Assembly (NCBI GenBank): GCA_023386815.1
Contig: JAEWIZ010000008.1
Location: 310,001-374,000 of the forward strand
Source of the DNA: Bacillota bacterium
Lineage (GTDB): Bacteria; Bacillota; Clostridia; Lachnospirales; Lachnospiraceae
Length of the DNA: 64,000 nucleotides
Direction: 5' to 3'
In this document: piece by piece, positions 8,871-17,704 of the stretch
Layout: each line of letters begins with the position of its first letter
Numbering within the stretch: the first letter of the stretch is position 1
Translations under genes and position numbers: made by a program
Notes under the pieces: model-generated
What the model was told of the DNA's origin: nothing
Databases searched by the model: none
What the model saw: the letters and a program-made list of their open reading frames with translations, nothing else

Positions 8871-9737
8871 TTGAGTAATGAAATGATAGGAAAAAAATAT
8901 AAATCGAAAAGTAGAAATGCACTGATTGGAAAAGTTGCGGTATATACATTGTTAATCGTCGTAGCCGCGCTCATGGTTGTTCCGTTTTTATGGATGTTAT
9001 CTGCATCAATAAAATCAAACAGGGAAGTTTTTCTAATGAATCCTTTTGTATGGATTCCGGATGTTCCTAAGTGGAGCAATTATATTAATATTTGGACAAA
9101 AATTCCGCTATTAAAGTTTGTACAGAATACGGTATTCCTGACTATTGTGGTTACCTGCCTGCAGCTGTTAACATCAAGCTTTGCTGCATATTCTTTTGCA
9201 AAACTGGAATTTAAAAATAAAAATTTATTATTTTTAGCTTATATCGCCACCATTGCCATGCCATGGCAGGTGTATATGGTACCTCAATTCATTATGATGA
9301 GAGGTATGGGGCTCAATGATAAATTACTGGCAATGATATGCCTACAAGCCTTTTCGGCGTTCGGTGTATTCATGATGAAACAATTTTATGAAGGAATACC
9401 AAATGACTTATGTGAAGCGGCTCGAATCGATGGTATGAGTGAGTATACCATCTATGCAAGAATTATGCTGCCGTTATCTAAGCCAGCGTTATCAACGCTT
9501 ACGATTTTCACCTTTGTTAGTACCTGGAATGATTATTTGGGACCGTTAATTTACTTAAAGACAGAAAGTAAGAAGACGATTCAATTGGGACTTAGAATGT
9601 TTATAGGACAATATTCTTCGGAATATGGACTGATCATGGCAGGGTCTGTTGTATCCCTTATTCCGGTAATTCTGGTATTCTTGATTTTACAGAAATACTT
9701 TGTGGAAGGTGTTGCATCATCTGGCCTAAAGGGTTAA
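8871..9737 (+). CDS. Sugar ABC transporter permease (MalG/UgpE type)
   Basis: This 288-residue protein has six predicted membrane helices and the EAA loop DLCEAARIDGMSEYTIYARIMLPLSKPAL. It ends with the usual KYFVEGVASSGLKG. The start is TTG at 8871: a strong TAAGGAGG site (8856-8863) lies 7 bases before it, better than for the in-frame ATG four codons later. It forms the transmembrane channel with the preceding permease and lies 26 bases after it. Confidence 0.92.
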   Translation: MSNEMIGKKYKSKSRNALIGKVAVYTLLIVVAALMVVPFLWMLSASIKSNREVFLMNPFVWIPDVPKWSNYINIWTKIPLLKFVQNTVFLTIVVTCLQLLTSSFAAYSFAKLEFKNKNLLFLAYIATIAMPWQVYMVPQFIMMRGMGLNDKLLAMICLQAFSAFGVFMMKQFYEGIPNDLCEAARIDGMSEYTIYARIMLPLSKPALSTLTIFTFVSTWNDYLGPLIYLKTESKKTIQLGLRMFIGQYSSEYGLIMAGSVVSLIPVILVFLILQKYFVEGVASSGLKG

Positions 9738-9754
9738 TACGAATATTACTATTT

Positions 9755-9788
9755 GTGAATGGGGCTGTTGCAAAACTGCCCCATTCAC
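9755..9788 (+). other. Hairpin between permease and GH88 genes
   Basis: GTGAATGGGGC and GCCCCATTCAC form a perfect 11-bp stem with a 12-base loop. No T-run follows, so a partial attenuator or mRNA-stability element is more likely than a full terminator. Confidence 0.65.
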
Positions 9789-9817
9789 GCTTATATTAAA
9801 GAAAAGGAGATAAGAAT

Positions 9818-10981
9818 ATGCTATTTGAGAATATGCCTAGGATTTTGGCAGAGGAAGTAAAGAAAGGTCTCCGGTTTTCAACAGAACAGGTAATACGTAA
9901 CCTGCCGGAATTTACTTACAAATTTCAAAACGCTTATAGCGAAGGGAATTTTTATCAGCCCATTGAAAATGATTACTGGACCACCGGCTTTTGGACTGGA
10001 GAGATATGGCTGGCTTATGAATATTGTGGGGACGAGAGGCTTAAGAGCGCAGGACAGATCCAGATTCAAAGCTTTTTAAACAGAATCAATAACAAAATAG
10101 AAGTAGATCACCACGATATGGGCTTTCTTTATTCACCCTCTTGTGTAGCTGGATATAAGCTGATCGGGGACAAAAGCGGCAGGGAAGCAGCGATAAAGGC
10201 GGCGGATCAATTAATTACAAGGTATCATCCGGTCGGAGAATTTATTCAGGCCTGGGGCTCCATGGATGCACCGGAGAATTACCGGTTAATTATCGACTGT
10301 CTCCTAAACCTTCCTTTATTATACTGGGCATCAGAGGAAACAGGTGATCATAAGTACCGTGATATAGCAGAAAAACATATTCATACAGCAATCAAGAACG
10401 TGATTCGCGAAGACTATTCCACCTGGCATACCTTCTTTTTCGATATGGTTACCGGTGAGCCGGATCATGGTGCAACCTGTCAGGGCTACCGTGATGGTTC
10501 TGCCTGGGCCAGGGGTCAAGCCTGGGGTATTTATGGTAGTGCATTAGCCTATAAATATACAAAGAGGGAAGAGTACATTGAGATTTTTAAGAATGTAACA
10601 AAGTATTATTTAGAGCATTTGCCAAAGGATATGGTTCCGTTCTGGGATCTGGAATTTACTGATGGGGATGATCAGCCGAGGGATTCCTCCTCTGCATCCA
10701 TAGCGGCCTGTGGAATGTTGGAGATGATTAAGTATATGGATCCGGAAGATGCAGCAAGCTATAAGAAGCTGGCTGAGCAGATGATGAAATCTGTCTATGA
10801 AAATTATGCGGTTAAAGATCCAAAGGTTTCTAATGGACTGGTGCTTCACAGCACTTACTCAAATCACTCACCCTATAATACCTGTAATCATTATGGTGTG
10901 GATGAATGTAATTCCTGGGGAGATTATTTTTATATGGAAGCTTTGACAAGACTGCAAAAAGACTGGGAATTATACTGGTAA
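9818..10981 (+). CDS. GH88 unsaturated glucuronyl hydrolase
   Basis: The 387-residue protein matches GH88 in length and motifs. These include YWTTGFWTGEIWLAYE, DHHDMGF with Asp100, IIDCLLNLPLLYW with Asp160 and SAWARGQAWGIYG. In characterised Bacillus UGL the catalytic pair is D88/D149, with nearly the same spacing. The enzyme hydrates the 4,5-double bond that lyases leave on a non-reducing uronic acid, releasing the sugar. There is no signal peptide, so it is cytoplasmic. It fits with the divergent heparinase-family lyase: lyase makes the unsaturated end, GH88 removes it. GH105 was considered, but the HHDMGF and RDSSSASIAACG segments fit GH88 better. Confidence 0.9.
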   Translation: MLFENMPRILAEEVKKGLRFSTEQVIRNLPEFTYKFQNAYSEGNFYQPIENDYWTTGFWTGEIWLAYEYCGDERLKSAGQIQIQSFLNRINNKIEVDHHDMGFLYSPSCVAGYKLIGDKSGREAAIKAADQLITRYHPVGEFIQAWGSMDAPENYRLIIDCLLNLPLLYWASEETGDHKYRDIAEKHIHTAIKNVIREDYSTWHTFFFDMVTGEPDHGATCQGYRDGSAWARGQAWGIYGSALAYKYTKREEYIEIFKNVTKYYLEHLPKDMVPFWDLEFTDGDDQPRDSSSASIAACGMLEMIKYMDPEDAASYKKLAEQMMKSVYENYAVKDPKVSNGLVLHSTYSNHSPYNTCNHYGVDECNSWGDYFYMEALTRLQKDWELYW

Positions 10982-11019
10982 AGGATAAAATAAATGTATT
11001 TAATCTGGAGGTTAGTGGC

Positions 11020-12744
11020 ATGAGAACAGATTGGGATGAGAAATTAAATAGTAAGGCTGATTTTCAGGAATTGTTGATGGAAATAATAACACCTTTAATT
11101 CCGTATTATAGTGAGGAGAAGGCAGAGTTAAGACTTGGCGTAACGGCAACGAATTATGACAGAAGGGCAATCGGTTTAGAGGCGTTCTCAAGACCACTGT
11201 GGGGCTTAGTGCCTTTCTGGGCTGGTGGAGGAAAGTCACAGAGCTTTGATGAAATCTATCGTAAGGGTCTGGCAGCAGGAACGAATCCGGAAGGTAAGGA
11301 GTACTGGGGAGGTTTTCATGCCTTTGACCAGAGATTTGTGGAAATGGCAGCGATATCCTACGGTCTGCTCCTAACCCCGGAAAAGCTGTGGGAGCCCTTG
11401 AGTGAACAGGAAAAAGAGCAGCTGGCTAATTGGTTATATGGAATTAATGAACATGAGCTTCCGATCTGCAACTGGATTCTTTTTGCAGTCCTAGTTAATC
11501 TGGCTTTAAAAAGGCTGGGAAGAAAATATGACCCAGAAAAGCTGGAGTATTATTTAAAGGGCTTGGATACGTTCTATCTCGGAGACGGTTGGTATCAGGA
11601 CGGGGATTCAGGACAAAAAGATTATTATGTTTCCTTTGCAATCCATTTCTACAGCCTCTTTTATGCAAAGGTAATGGAACAGGAAGATCCTGCAAGATGC
11701 AGCTTATACAAAGAGAGAGCAGAGCTTTTCGCTAAGCAGTTCATCTGCTGGTTTGATGACCATGGCGGAGCATTGCCTTACGGTCGGTCACTTAGCTACC
11801 GCTTCTCCCAGGTGAGTTTTTTTTGTGCATGCCTTATGGCAGATGTAAATCCCTTCCCTATCGGAGTAATGAAAGGCTTGATTGTAAGACATCTGTGTGA
11901 TTGGCTGAAGAAACCGATCTTTGATAGAAATGATATTTTGACCATTGGCTACGGTTATCCGAACCTAGTTATGGCTGAACGGTATAACGCACCGGGTTCT
12001 CCCTACTGGGCTTTAAAAACCTTTGCCATCCTAATGCTACCGGATGAGCATCCTTTTTGGGGAGCTAAAGTGGAAAAGATGCCGGAGCTGCAAAGTCAGA
12101 TGCTGCTTCCTCATGCAGACATGTTGATACGGCGATATTCAAACCATACCACTGCCTATGTTCCAGGAAATTACAGCCCAAAGGGACATGGTCAAACACC
12201 TGCAAAATACGGAAAGTTTGCTTATGATACAAGATTTTCAATTAATGTAGCAAAATCAAATTTTGAGATACACGAAGCCGCACCCGATAGTATGCTGGCA
12301 TTTTATATCAATGGCTATGTATATGTTCGTAGAATATGTGAGGAATATAATATTACAGATTCTAAGTTAACATCAAAATGGATTCCTTATCCAGGAATCG
12401 TGATAGATTCAACGATAATACCAACAGAGTATGGCCATTTAAGAAAGCATACAATCATCAGTGATGTGGAATGCGTGGCTTATGACTGTGGATTTGCAGT
12501 GGAAATTGATGTAGAAGGTGAGCTTCTTACGGAAGAAAATAACATGGCACAGGTGAAAAATGATTATTCCCAATGCCGGGTTTGGGCAGAGCTCGGTGAC
12601 GGAAAGGGGATAGTAATTGTGGCAGATCCAAATACGAATTTACTTCATCCGATGACCCGAATTCCAGCAGTCTGCTACCAGATACAAAAGGGAAAAAATG
12701 AGATCATAACGAAAGTAGAAGCAGATTATCATCGTGAGTGGTGA
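11020..12744 (+). CDS. DUF2264 domain protein, probable carbohydrate-active enzyme
   Basis: This 574-residue protein starts with an alpha-helical toroid-like part. It contains SRPLWGLVPFWAGGG near 53-68, GLAAGTNPEGKEYWG near 83, FDQRFVEMAAISYGL and GDGWYQDGDSGQKDYYVSFAIHFY near 190-213. The C-terminal third is beta-rich (residues from about 370). This is the DUF2264 pattern, a family that often sits in polysaccharide utilisation loci beside lyases and GH88/GH105 enzymes but whose chemistry I cannot name. There is no signal peptide. The ATG follows CTGGAGG at 8 bases. It is the last gene of the transporter operon, followed by a perfect terminator. A debranching or lyase role on the imported oligosaccharide is a guess. 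Confidence 0.75.
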   Translation: MRTDWDEKLNSKADFQELLMEIITPLIPYYSEEKAELRLGVTATNYDRRAIGLEAFSRPLWGLVPFWAGGGKSQSFDEIYRKGLAAGTNPEGKEYWGGFHAFDQRFVEMAAISYGLLLTPEKLWEPLSEQEKEQLANWLYGINEHELPICNWILFAVLVNLALKRLGRKYDPEKLEYYLKGLDTFYLGDGWYQDGDSGQKDYYVSFAIHFYSLFYAKVMEQEDPARCSLYKERAELFAKQFICWFDDHGGALPYGRSLSYRFSQVSFFCACLMADVNPFPIGVMKGLIVRHLCDWLKKPIFDRNDILTIGYGYPNLVMAERYNAPGSPYWALKTFAILMLPDEHPFWGAKVEKMPELQSQMLLPHADMLIRRYSNHTTAYVPGNYSPKGHGQTPAKYGKFAYDTRFSINVAKSNFEIHEAAPDSMLAFYINGYVYVRRICEEYNITDSKLTSKWIPYPGIVIDSTIIPTEYGHLRKHTIISDVECVAYDCGFAVEIDVEGELLTEENNMAQVKNDYSQCRVWAELGDGKGIVIVADPNTNLLHPMTRIPAVCYQIQKGKNEIITKVEADYHREW

Positions 12745-12787
12745 TTTATAAAGACAAATACGGATGGAAATTAGATAAGCAAAGCAT

Positions 12788-12840
12788 ACAAACGAAGCCT
12801 TGACGCATTAGAGATCAAGGCTTCGTTTGTAGTTTATTTA
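12788..12840 (+). terminator. Operon terminator, perfect 16-bp stem
   Basis: ACAAACGAAGCCTTGA pairs perfectly with TCAAGGCTTCGTTTGT across an 11-base loop, followed by AGTTTATTTA. It ends the uronide transporter operon. Confidence 0.85.
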
Positions 12841-12897
12841 CAGACAGACATAATCCGAGAACGCTATTATAATTTGCAGAGGTTCATGTGAAGAGAA

Positions 12898-12945
12898 AGA
12901 GCATATTCCAAATTAACACTCGCTAATTTGGAATTTGCTCTTTTA
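12898..12945 (+). terminator. Second terminator-like hairpin
   Basis: AGAGCATATTCCAAATTA pairs with TAATTTGGAATTTGCTCT (one mismatch) across ACACTCGC, followed by TTTTA. It may back up the first terminator. Confidence 0.65.
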
Positions 12946-13189
12946 TGCCATGCAGATATTTCAAAGGTATTTTGGTAGAATAATGACTTATTTACTGCAA
13001 TATAGTGACAAATATTATTTAATGATAGAAGCTTTGTATTTGGTATATTATAATGATTGACACAAAGGGAAGAATTTTAATGGAATTTGACGCCTGAAAG
13101 ACAATCGAATCAATGGTATCAAATTGAAATGTAAAAGTACAGTACTGACTGATTAAAAGAATAAATTAATCTGCTGGGGAGGAAGGAAG

Positions 13190-14854
13190 ATGAAGAATCG
13201 CTGGACCTTAAATATTCGTTTATTTATTGTAACCTTATGTGTATCAATTCCTGTGATTGCAATGATTTTGTGGATAAATTCCTATAATTTGGAAAATTTA
13301 AGAAAAGAAAAGGTCGGAGAAAGTCAGGCTGAGGTAGAGGTAGCAGTATCTCAGCTGGACACCATGATGGAGCTTTTAGAAAATTCAGTAATCAATCTCT
13401 CAATTAATAATCCGGACTTTCAGGTTGTGGCAAAGGCAACTGAGCAAAGCACGGACTTCTGGCGTACGAATCAAAGGTTAATGAGGAAGATAACCAACCT
13501 GACGAATGTTTCCTCCTTTCAATTTTATCTCTTCGTTTATTATCCACAGGTGGATCTATTCTATAATAATAAGGTTGAACCTGAGATGACGAAGAAAATC
13601 AAAGATTTAATTGATAATAAGGATGAAGTGCCCTTAAAGCGGAGGTGGAATACGATTTGGTGCAATAATAAGGCTTACATCATACGAATTATTGATTATG
13701 AAAGCTATGACCTTGGAGCCTGGATGGAATATAGCAGCTTGTATCGAAAGCTGAGCTTGACCTCGAATGAAGATGTAAAGTACTATTTTGTGGATGAAAA
13801 TGGGAGGGTACTTAACTCCAATAAAGAGTTAAGTATTGATATCAGTAAGAGTGTGTATAAAGATGGCAAGGGAGACCGATGGTATGTGGCTTCCGCTCTA
13901 AGTGCGGAGACGGATTACCATTTCGTGAAGCTGATAAATGCTAATGCCTTAAAGAAGGAGCTACCGACAGTAACAGATAGCATTTTCCTGGTAACCGGTA
14001 TTTTAATCCTGTTTTTTACGGTATATATTATGTGTATCTATCGTTGGGTAATCGGGCCGATCAGCCATATGAAGAAAAGTATGGCAGTCATTGAAGCTGG
14101 TAATATGGACTACCGAATTCCTAGTACGGATAAAACAAGCATAGAATTTGAAAGTGTGATCGATCAGTTTAATTCTATGATGGATCAGCTTCAAAACCTT
14201 AAGATAGAGGTTTATGAAGGAAAATTGGAGCGACAGGAGACAAAATTGCAATATTTAAGCCAGCAGATTCAGCCTCATTTTATGTTAAATACGCTGAATA
14301 CACTGTATAATTTCAGTGACCGGGACAAGCAGGCCACCAGAGAAATCATTATGCTGCTTTCAAAATATTATCGTCATGTGGTAAATGTGAATTCAAAATA
14401 TGTATTATTAGGCCAGGAACTAGAACATATTGAAAATTATTTAAAGCTTCAGAAGATACGATATCCAAAGGCCTTTGAATATGAGATTGATTGCAAGTCA
14501 CCCTTGGAAATCATACCTGTACCGCCTTTTATCGTTGAAAGCTTTGTGGGCAATGCGATTAAATATGGAATAAGACCGGGAGAAACCTCCTTAATTCGCA
14601 TTTGTGTGGAAGAATTAAATAAGTTTAAGATTCGTATCAGGATCTCAGATACAGGGAATGGATTTTCCGAGGATGACTTAGATAGTATTCGAGAATTCGT
14701 GGAGGAAGGAATTATATCGGAGGAATTGGGAGTAGGAATTCGTAATTCCATTGAGCGCTTACGGTTGATCTATCAAGACAAAGCTACGATCATGTTTTAT
14801 AACCGGGAACCTCACGGGGCAGTTATCGAGATCGAAATTACACTACAGGAATAA
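13190..14854 (+). CDS. YesM-type sensor histidine kinase
   Basis: This 554-residue protein has membrane helices near 10-29 and 262-285, an extracellular sensing part between them, a HAMP region (PISHMKKSMAVIEAGNMDYRIP) and a His_kinase motif QQIQPHFMLNTLNTLYN carrying the phospho-acceptor His. Its HATPase domain has a divergent N-box, VESFVGNAIKYG rather than the common VENAIxHG, but keeps the Asn; the G-box is DTGNGFS. The ATG follows a GGGGAGGAAGG site. It pairs with the regulator 150 bases downstream and the LplA-type transporter after it. Confidence 0.92.
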   Translation: MKNRWTLNIRLFIVTLCVSIPVIAMILWINSYNLENLRKEKVGESQAEVEVAVSQLDTMMELLENSVINLSINNPDFQVVAKATEQSTDFWRTNQRLMRKITNLTNVSSFQFYLFVYYPQVDLFYNNKVEPEMTKKIKDLIDNKDEVPLKRRWNTIWCNNKAYIIRIIDYESYDLGAWMEYSSLYRKLSLTSNEDVKYYFVDENGRVLNSNKELSIDISKSVYKDGKGDRWYVASALSAETDYHFVKLINANALKKELPTVTDSIFLVTGILILFFTVYIMCIYRWVIGPISHMKKSMAVIEAGNMDYRIPSTDKTSIEFESVIDQFNSMMDQLQNLKIEVYEGKLERQETKLQYLSQQIQPHFMLNTLNTLYNFSDRDKQATREIIMLLSKYYRHVVNVNSKYVLLGQELEHIENYLKLQKIRYPKAFEYEIDCKSPLEIIPVPPFIVESFVGNAIKYGIRPGETSLIRICVEELNKFKIRIRISDTGNGFSEDDLDSIREFVEEGIISEELGVGIRNSIERLRLIYQDKATIMFYNREPHGAVIEIEITLQE

Positions 14855-15004
14855 GGTGATATTCCAGTATCCGAATAATGATGTACTACGATGGAGTATT
14901 CCTGTAGTTGGGATATAGATGTAATATCTTCTAAACTCTGACAGAACTTGCTTAAAATAAGAATGGAAATTGATCGTGTTTTATTATATAGAAGGAGGAG
15001 CAGT

Positions 15005-15781
15005 ATGAGCCTTAAGGTACTAATTGTTGATGACGAGGAGAATAGTGTTAAAACACTGCAAACAGAAATTGATTGGAGTAAGTATGGGATTGATCGTGTT
15101 CTTGGAGCCTATAGTGCGGAGGAGGCAAGAAAGGTTTTGAAGAAAGAATCGATCAGCTTATTACTATGCGATATCGAAATGCCAGGAGAAAGCGGTTTGG
15201 AATTTATTGAATGGATTCGGGAGGGTACCCGCCTTGCCGGTTATAATATGGAGTGTATTATTCTGACTTGCTACCCGGAATATAACTTTATGCGTAAAGC
15301 AATGCAACTTGGCTGCAGTGATTATTTGATTAAGCCAATTGATTATATTGAGCTTTATCAAGTAATTGAAAAGGCAATTCATAGAATTGAAGAGAAGCAA
15401 GCAGAAGAGATGAAGCAGGATTTTAGCATGGATTATTTGTCTGAGTCTGAAAAGCAGGATATCATCCACTCCAAAGTGATACCATATATCAAGGATAATA
15501 TTACAAATCCATTTACCATTACTGACCTTGCGAAGCATGCAGCCTTAAATCCCCAGTATATGATGCGTTTATTCAAGAAAACCACCGGTAAATCCATCGT
15601 AGAATATGTTACCATTTATAAAATGGAACGAGCGAAGGAGCTCTTAAAAAAATCCCAATGGACCAATGAAATCATCGCAGAAAAAGTTGGTTATGTTAGT
15701 TCAAATTATTTCATCAAGCTATTTAAAAAGCAGTACGGGATTACGCCAAGAGAATATCGTAAACAATTGGAAGGCAAATAG
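15005..15781 (+). CDS. Compact response regulator with AraC DNA-binding domain
   Basis: The ATG at 15005 has GAAGGAGGAG just upstream, so I start here (258 aa) rather than at the TTG at 14948, which has no site. The receiver domain holds DDEEN at 9-13 and phospho-acceptor D56 (LLLCDIEMPGESG), ending with DYLIKPIDY. The AraC-type domain starts near residue 160 (YIKDNITNPFTITDLAKHAALNPQYMMRLFKK). The long middle region present in the two ~535-residue regulators of this window is absent, so receiver and DNA-binding domains are almost directly joined. It would be phosphorylated by the kinase at 13190 and act on the transporter genes that follow. Confidence 0.92.
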   Translation: MSLKVLIVDDEENSVKTLQTEIDWSKYGIDRVLGAYSAEEARKVLKKESISLLLCDIEMPGESGLEFIEWIREGTRLAGYNMECIILTCYPEYNFMRKAMQLGCSDYLIKPIDYIELYQVIEKAIHRIEEKQAEEMKQDFSMDYLSESEKQDIIHSKVIPYIKDNITNPFTITDLAKHAALNPQYMMRLFKKTTGKSIVEYVTIYKMERAKELLKKSQWTNEIIAEKVGYVSSNYFIKLFKKQYGITPREYRKQLEGK

Positions 15782-15852
15782 AGATAGGTCATTTTTGAAT
15801 AGTATAGAGGTCATTATCGGCTAACATGAGTTATTTTAAATATGATATCTTT

Positions 15853-15925
15853 ATAGCAGATGAACAACAAAGTTTATCTGCTATCTTAATTCATGACAAG
15901 TGAAACAGTTTATTGATTCACTTGT
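15853..15925 (+). promoter_or_regulatory. Two tandem hairpins in the leader of the transporter operon
   Basis: ATAGCAGAT/ATCTGCTAT (15853-15884) and ACAAGTGAA/TTCACTTGT (15896-15925) are perfect 9-bp stems. The second ends 5 bases before the GGGAGG ribosome site of the binding-protein gene. Neither has a full T-run. They may end regulator transcription, attenuate, or control translation. Confidence 0.5.
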
Positions 15926-15942
15926 ATAAAGGGAGGAAAATT

Positions 15943-17502
15943 ATGAAAAGTATGAGAAAGTTTCTTGCATTGCTACTAGCTATGATATTTGTGGTTAGTA
16001 TGACTGCATGCAGCAAATCAACGGACAAAAAAAGTGAGACAACAACAGATCCACAGTCAACTGAGACATCAGATACCAGCACAGATGGGGAATCAATCAT
16101 TGATTTTGATGAAGAACCTTATGAAGTAGCAATTGAAAATGTAACTTTGGGGGCTGAGTATCCTGATACAGCAGCAGTTGAGGAAGCGATCAATGCTATC
16201 ACAGTACCAGCCATCAATTGTAAAGTTAAAATTGTAAATTATCATATCGCAGACCATGCAACCAAGGTTTCCCTTGCTGTAGCAGGCGGTGATAAATTAG
16301 ATTTAATTAACACAGGTCTTACCACCTCATTATCCACCCTTGTGTCTGACGGTATTGTTATTGCGCTGGATGATCTATTAAAGGAAAGAGGTCAGGAGTT
16401 ACTTGCAAAGGAAGGTAATTTAGTAAAAGCAACTACCGTTAACGGTGAGATTTATGCAGTTCCTGCCAGCCTTTACCCAAGCAAATCAGTAGGTATCGGT
16501 TATAATCAATCCATGGCTGATGAATATGGTATTACAGTGCCGGAGAACGTAACCCTGGATCAGTTAACAGAAATTGGGGCTAAGCTAAAGGCTGCTAATC
16601 CTGATGTGTATTTAACAACTCAGGCTGACGGCGCCCTTACCTCATTAAATGTATTCTATGATTTAGAGGCATTTGGTGGAGACTTAAGCTATGGAGCCGT
16701 GTTTGAACCATTAAAAGGAACAACTGTTGTAAATGCTTATTCATCCGAACAATATAAGCATTATTGCGAGGTATTAAAAAACTGGAAAGATCTTGGTTAT
16801 ATGCCAGCGGATTCCTTAACCAATGGACAGAATGGGCAGGATGTATTCAATGCAGGTCAGGCATTTTATCAATGGATCAGCGTTTCTCCAAGTTCTGAAC
16901 AGGTTGTTGCAGGAAAGGGCTTAAGCTTTACCGAGACCTTAGTAGCAACCACACCAAATACCTTGTCAACAGCCGCAGTTCAGGAATTTGGATGGGGTAT
17001 TACTTCCTCTAGTGAGCGTCCTGACAAAGCTATGGACTTCTTAAACTTCCTTTATACCAATTCAGAGGTGGCAAATTTATTACAGAACGGTATTGAAGGA
17101 AAGCACTATACAAAGGTAAGTGAAAATGTTATTAAATATGCTGATGGAGTAAATCCAGGTAACCTTGGTTACGGAAGAATCTTTACCCAGTTTGGTGATG
17201 CTGTACAGCAGTTCCAGTTTGAGCCTGCTACGGAAAGCTTCCATGAGGATTTAAAGGCCTTTGCAGCAGGTGCTCAGGAGTCCAAGACGTTAGGTTATGT
17301 ATTTAATTCAGAAAATGTGGCGACAGAGATCGCTGCTGTAGCTAGTGTAGTATCAGAATATAGACCTGTATTGGAAACTGGTATGGCTGATGATGTTACC
17401 GCTACTCTGAATGAATTTAATTCAGCGCTAAAGGATGCTGGAATTGAAACAATAATTGCTGAAAATCAGGCACAGTTAGATGCATGGTTAGCACAACAGT
17501 AG
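15943..17502 (+). CDS. ABC transporter lipoprotein substrate-binding protein (LplA type)
   Basis: The ATG at 15943 follows GGGAGG at a normal distance; the earlier in-frame TTG at 15913 has no site. The 519-residue product has a lipoprotein signal with lipobox MTAC and Cys23, then a Ser/Thr/Asp-rich linker. The body is a family-1-like solute-binding fold with PDTAAVEEAINAI near the start. The C-terminal part (VASVVSEYRPVLETG onward) matches the DUF3502-type tail typical of LplA proteins. It is encoded with LplB- and YtcP-like permeases. These systems import complex or polysaccharide-derived oligosaccharides; the substrate cannot be read from the sequence. Confidence 0.9.
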   Translation: MKSMRKFLALLLAMIFVVSMTACSKSTDKKSETTTDPQSTETSDTSTDGESIIDFDEEPYEVAIENVTLGAEYPDTAAVEEAINAITVPAINCKVKIVNYHIADHATKVSLAVAGGDKLDLINTGLTTSLSTLVSDGIVIALDDLLKERGQELLAKEGNLVKATTVNGEIYAVPASLYPSKSVGIGYNQSMADEYGITVPENVTLDQLTEIGAKLKAANPDVYLTTQADGALTSLNVFYDLEAFGGDLSYGAVFEPLKGTTVVNAYSSEQYKHYCEVLKNWKDLGYMPADSLTNGQNGQDVFNAGQAFYQWISVSPSSEQVVAGKGLSFTETLVATTPNTLSTAAVQEFGWGITSSSERPDKAMDFLNFLYTNSEVANLLQNGIEGKHYTKVSENVIKYADGVNPGNLGYGRIFTQFGDAVQQFQFEPATESFHEDLKAFAAGAQESKTLGYVFNSENVATEIAAVASVVSEYRPVLETGMADDVTATLNEFNSALKDAGIETIIAENQAQLDAWLAQQ

Positions 17503-17615
17503 AGCAATGTATCAACGATATCATAATTCAGTGTTTTAGAAATAAGAAATAAGTGTATTAAAAGTTGATTGTAACATCAAAAACATAGAAATTGAAGAAA
17601 AACATACTAAAAAGT

Positions 17616-17660
17616 AATTTAAGGGGCATCTGGTGGATTGTCAGCCATGCCCCTTAAATT
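17616..17660 (+). other. Hairpin between binding-protein and permease genes
   Basis: AATTTAAGGGGCAT and ATGCCCCTTAAATT form a perfect 14-bp stem with a 17-base loop. AAGAACTGTTTT follows, not a clean T-run. It is the second case in the window of a hairpin placed right after a binding-protein gene. Confidence 0.65.
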
Positions 17661-17704
17661 AAGAACTGTTTTATCTTGCATATCATAAGAAAGGGAGTAG
17701 GATC

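Larger units (their letters stand above)
12745..13189. other. Intergenic region with two hairpins and an AT-rich promoter zone
   Basis: This 445-bp stretch holds the operon terminator (12788-12840), a second hairpin (12898-12945) and an AT-rich part with TATAAT at 13049-13054 without a good -35. A small palindrome AGTACAGTACT lies at 13136-13146. I see no gene. Confidence 0.7.
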
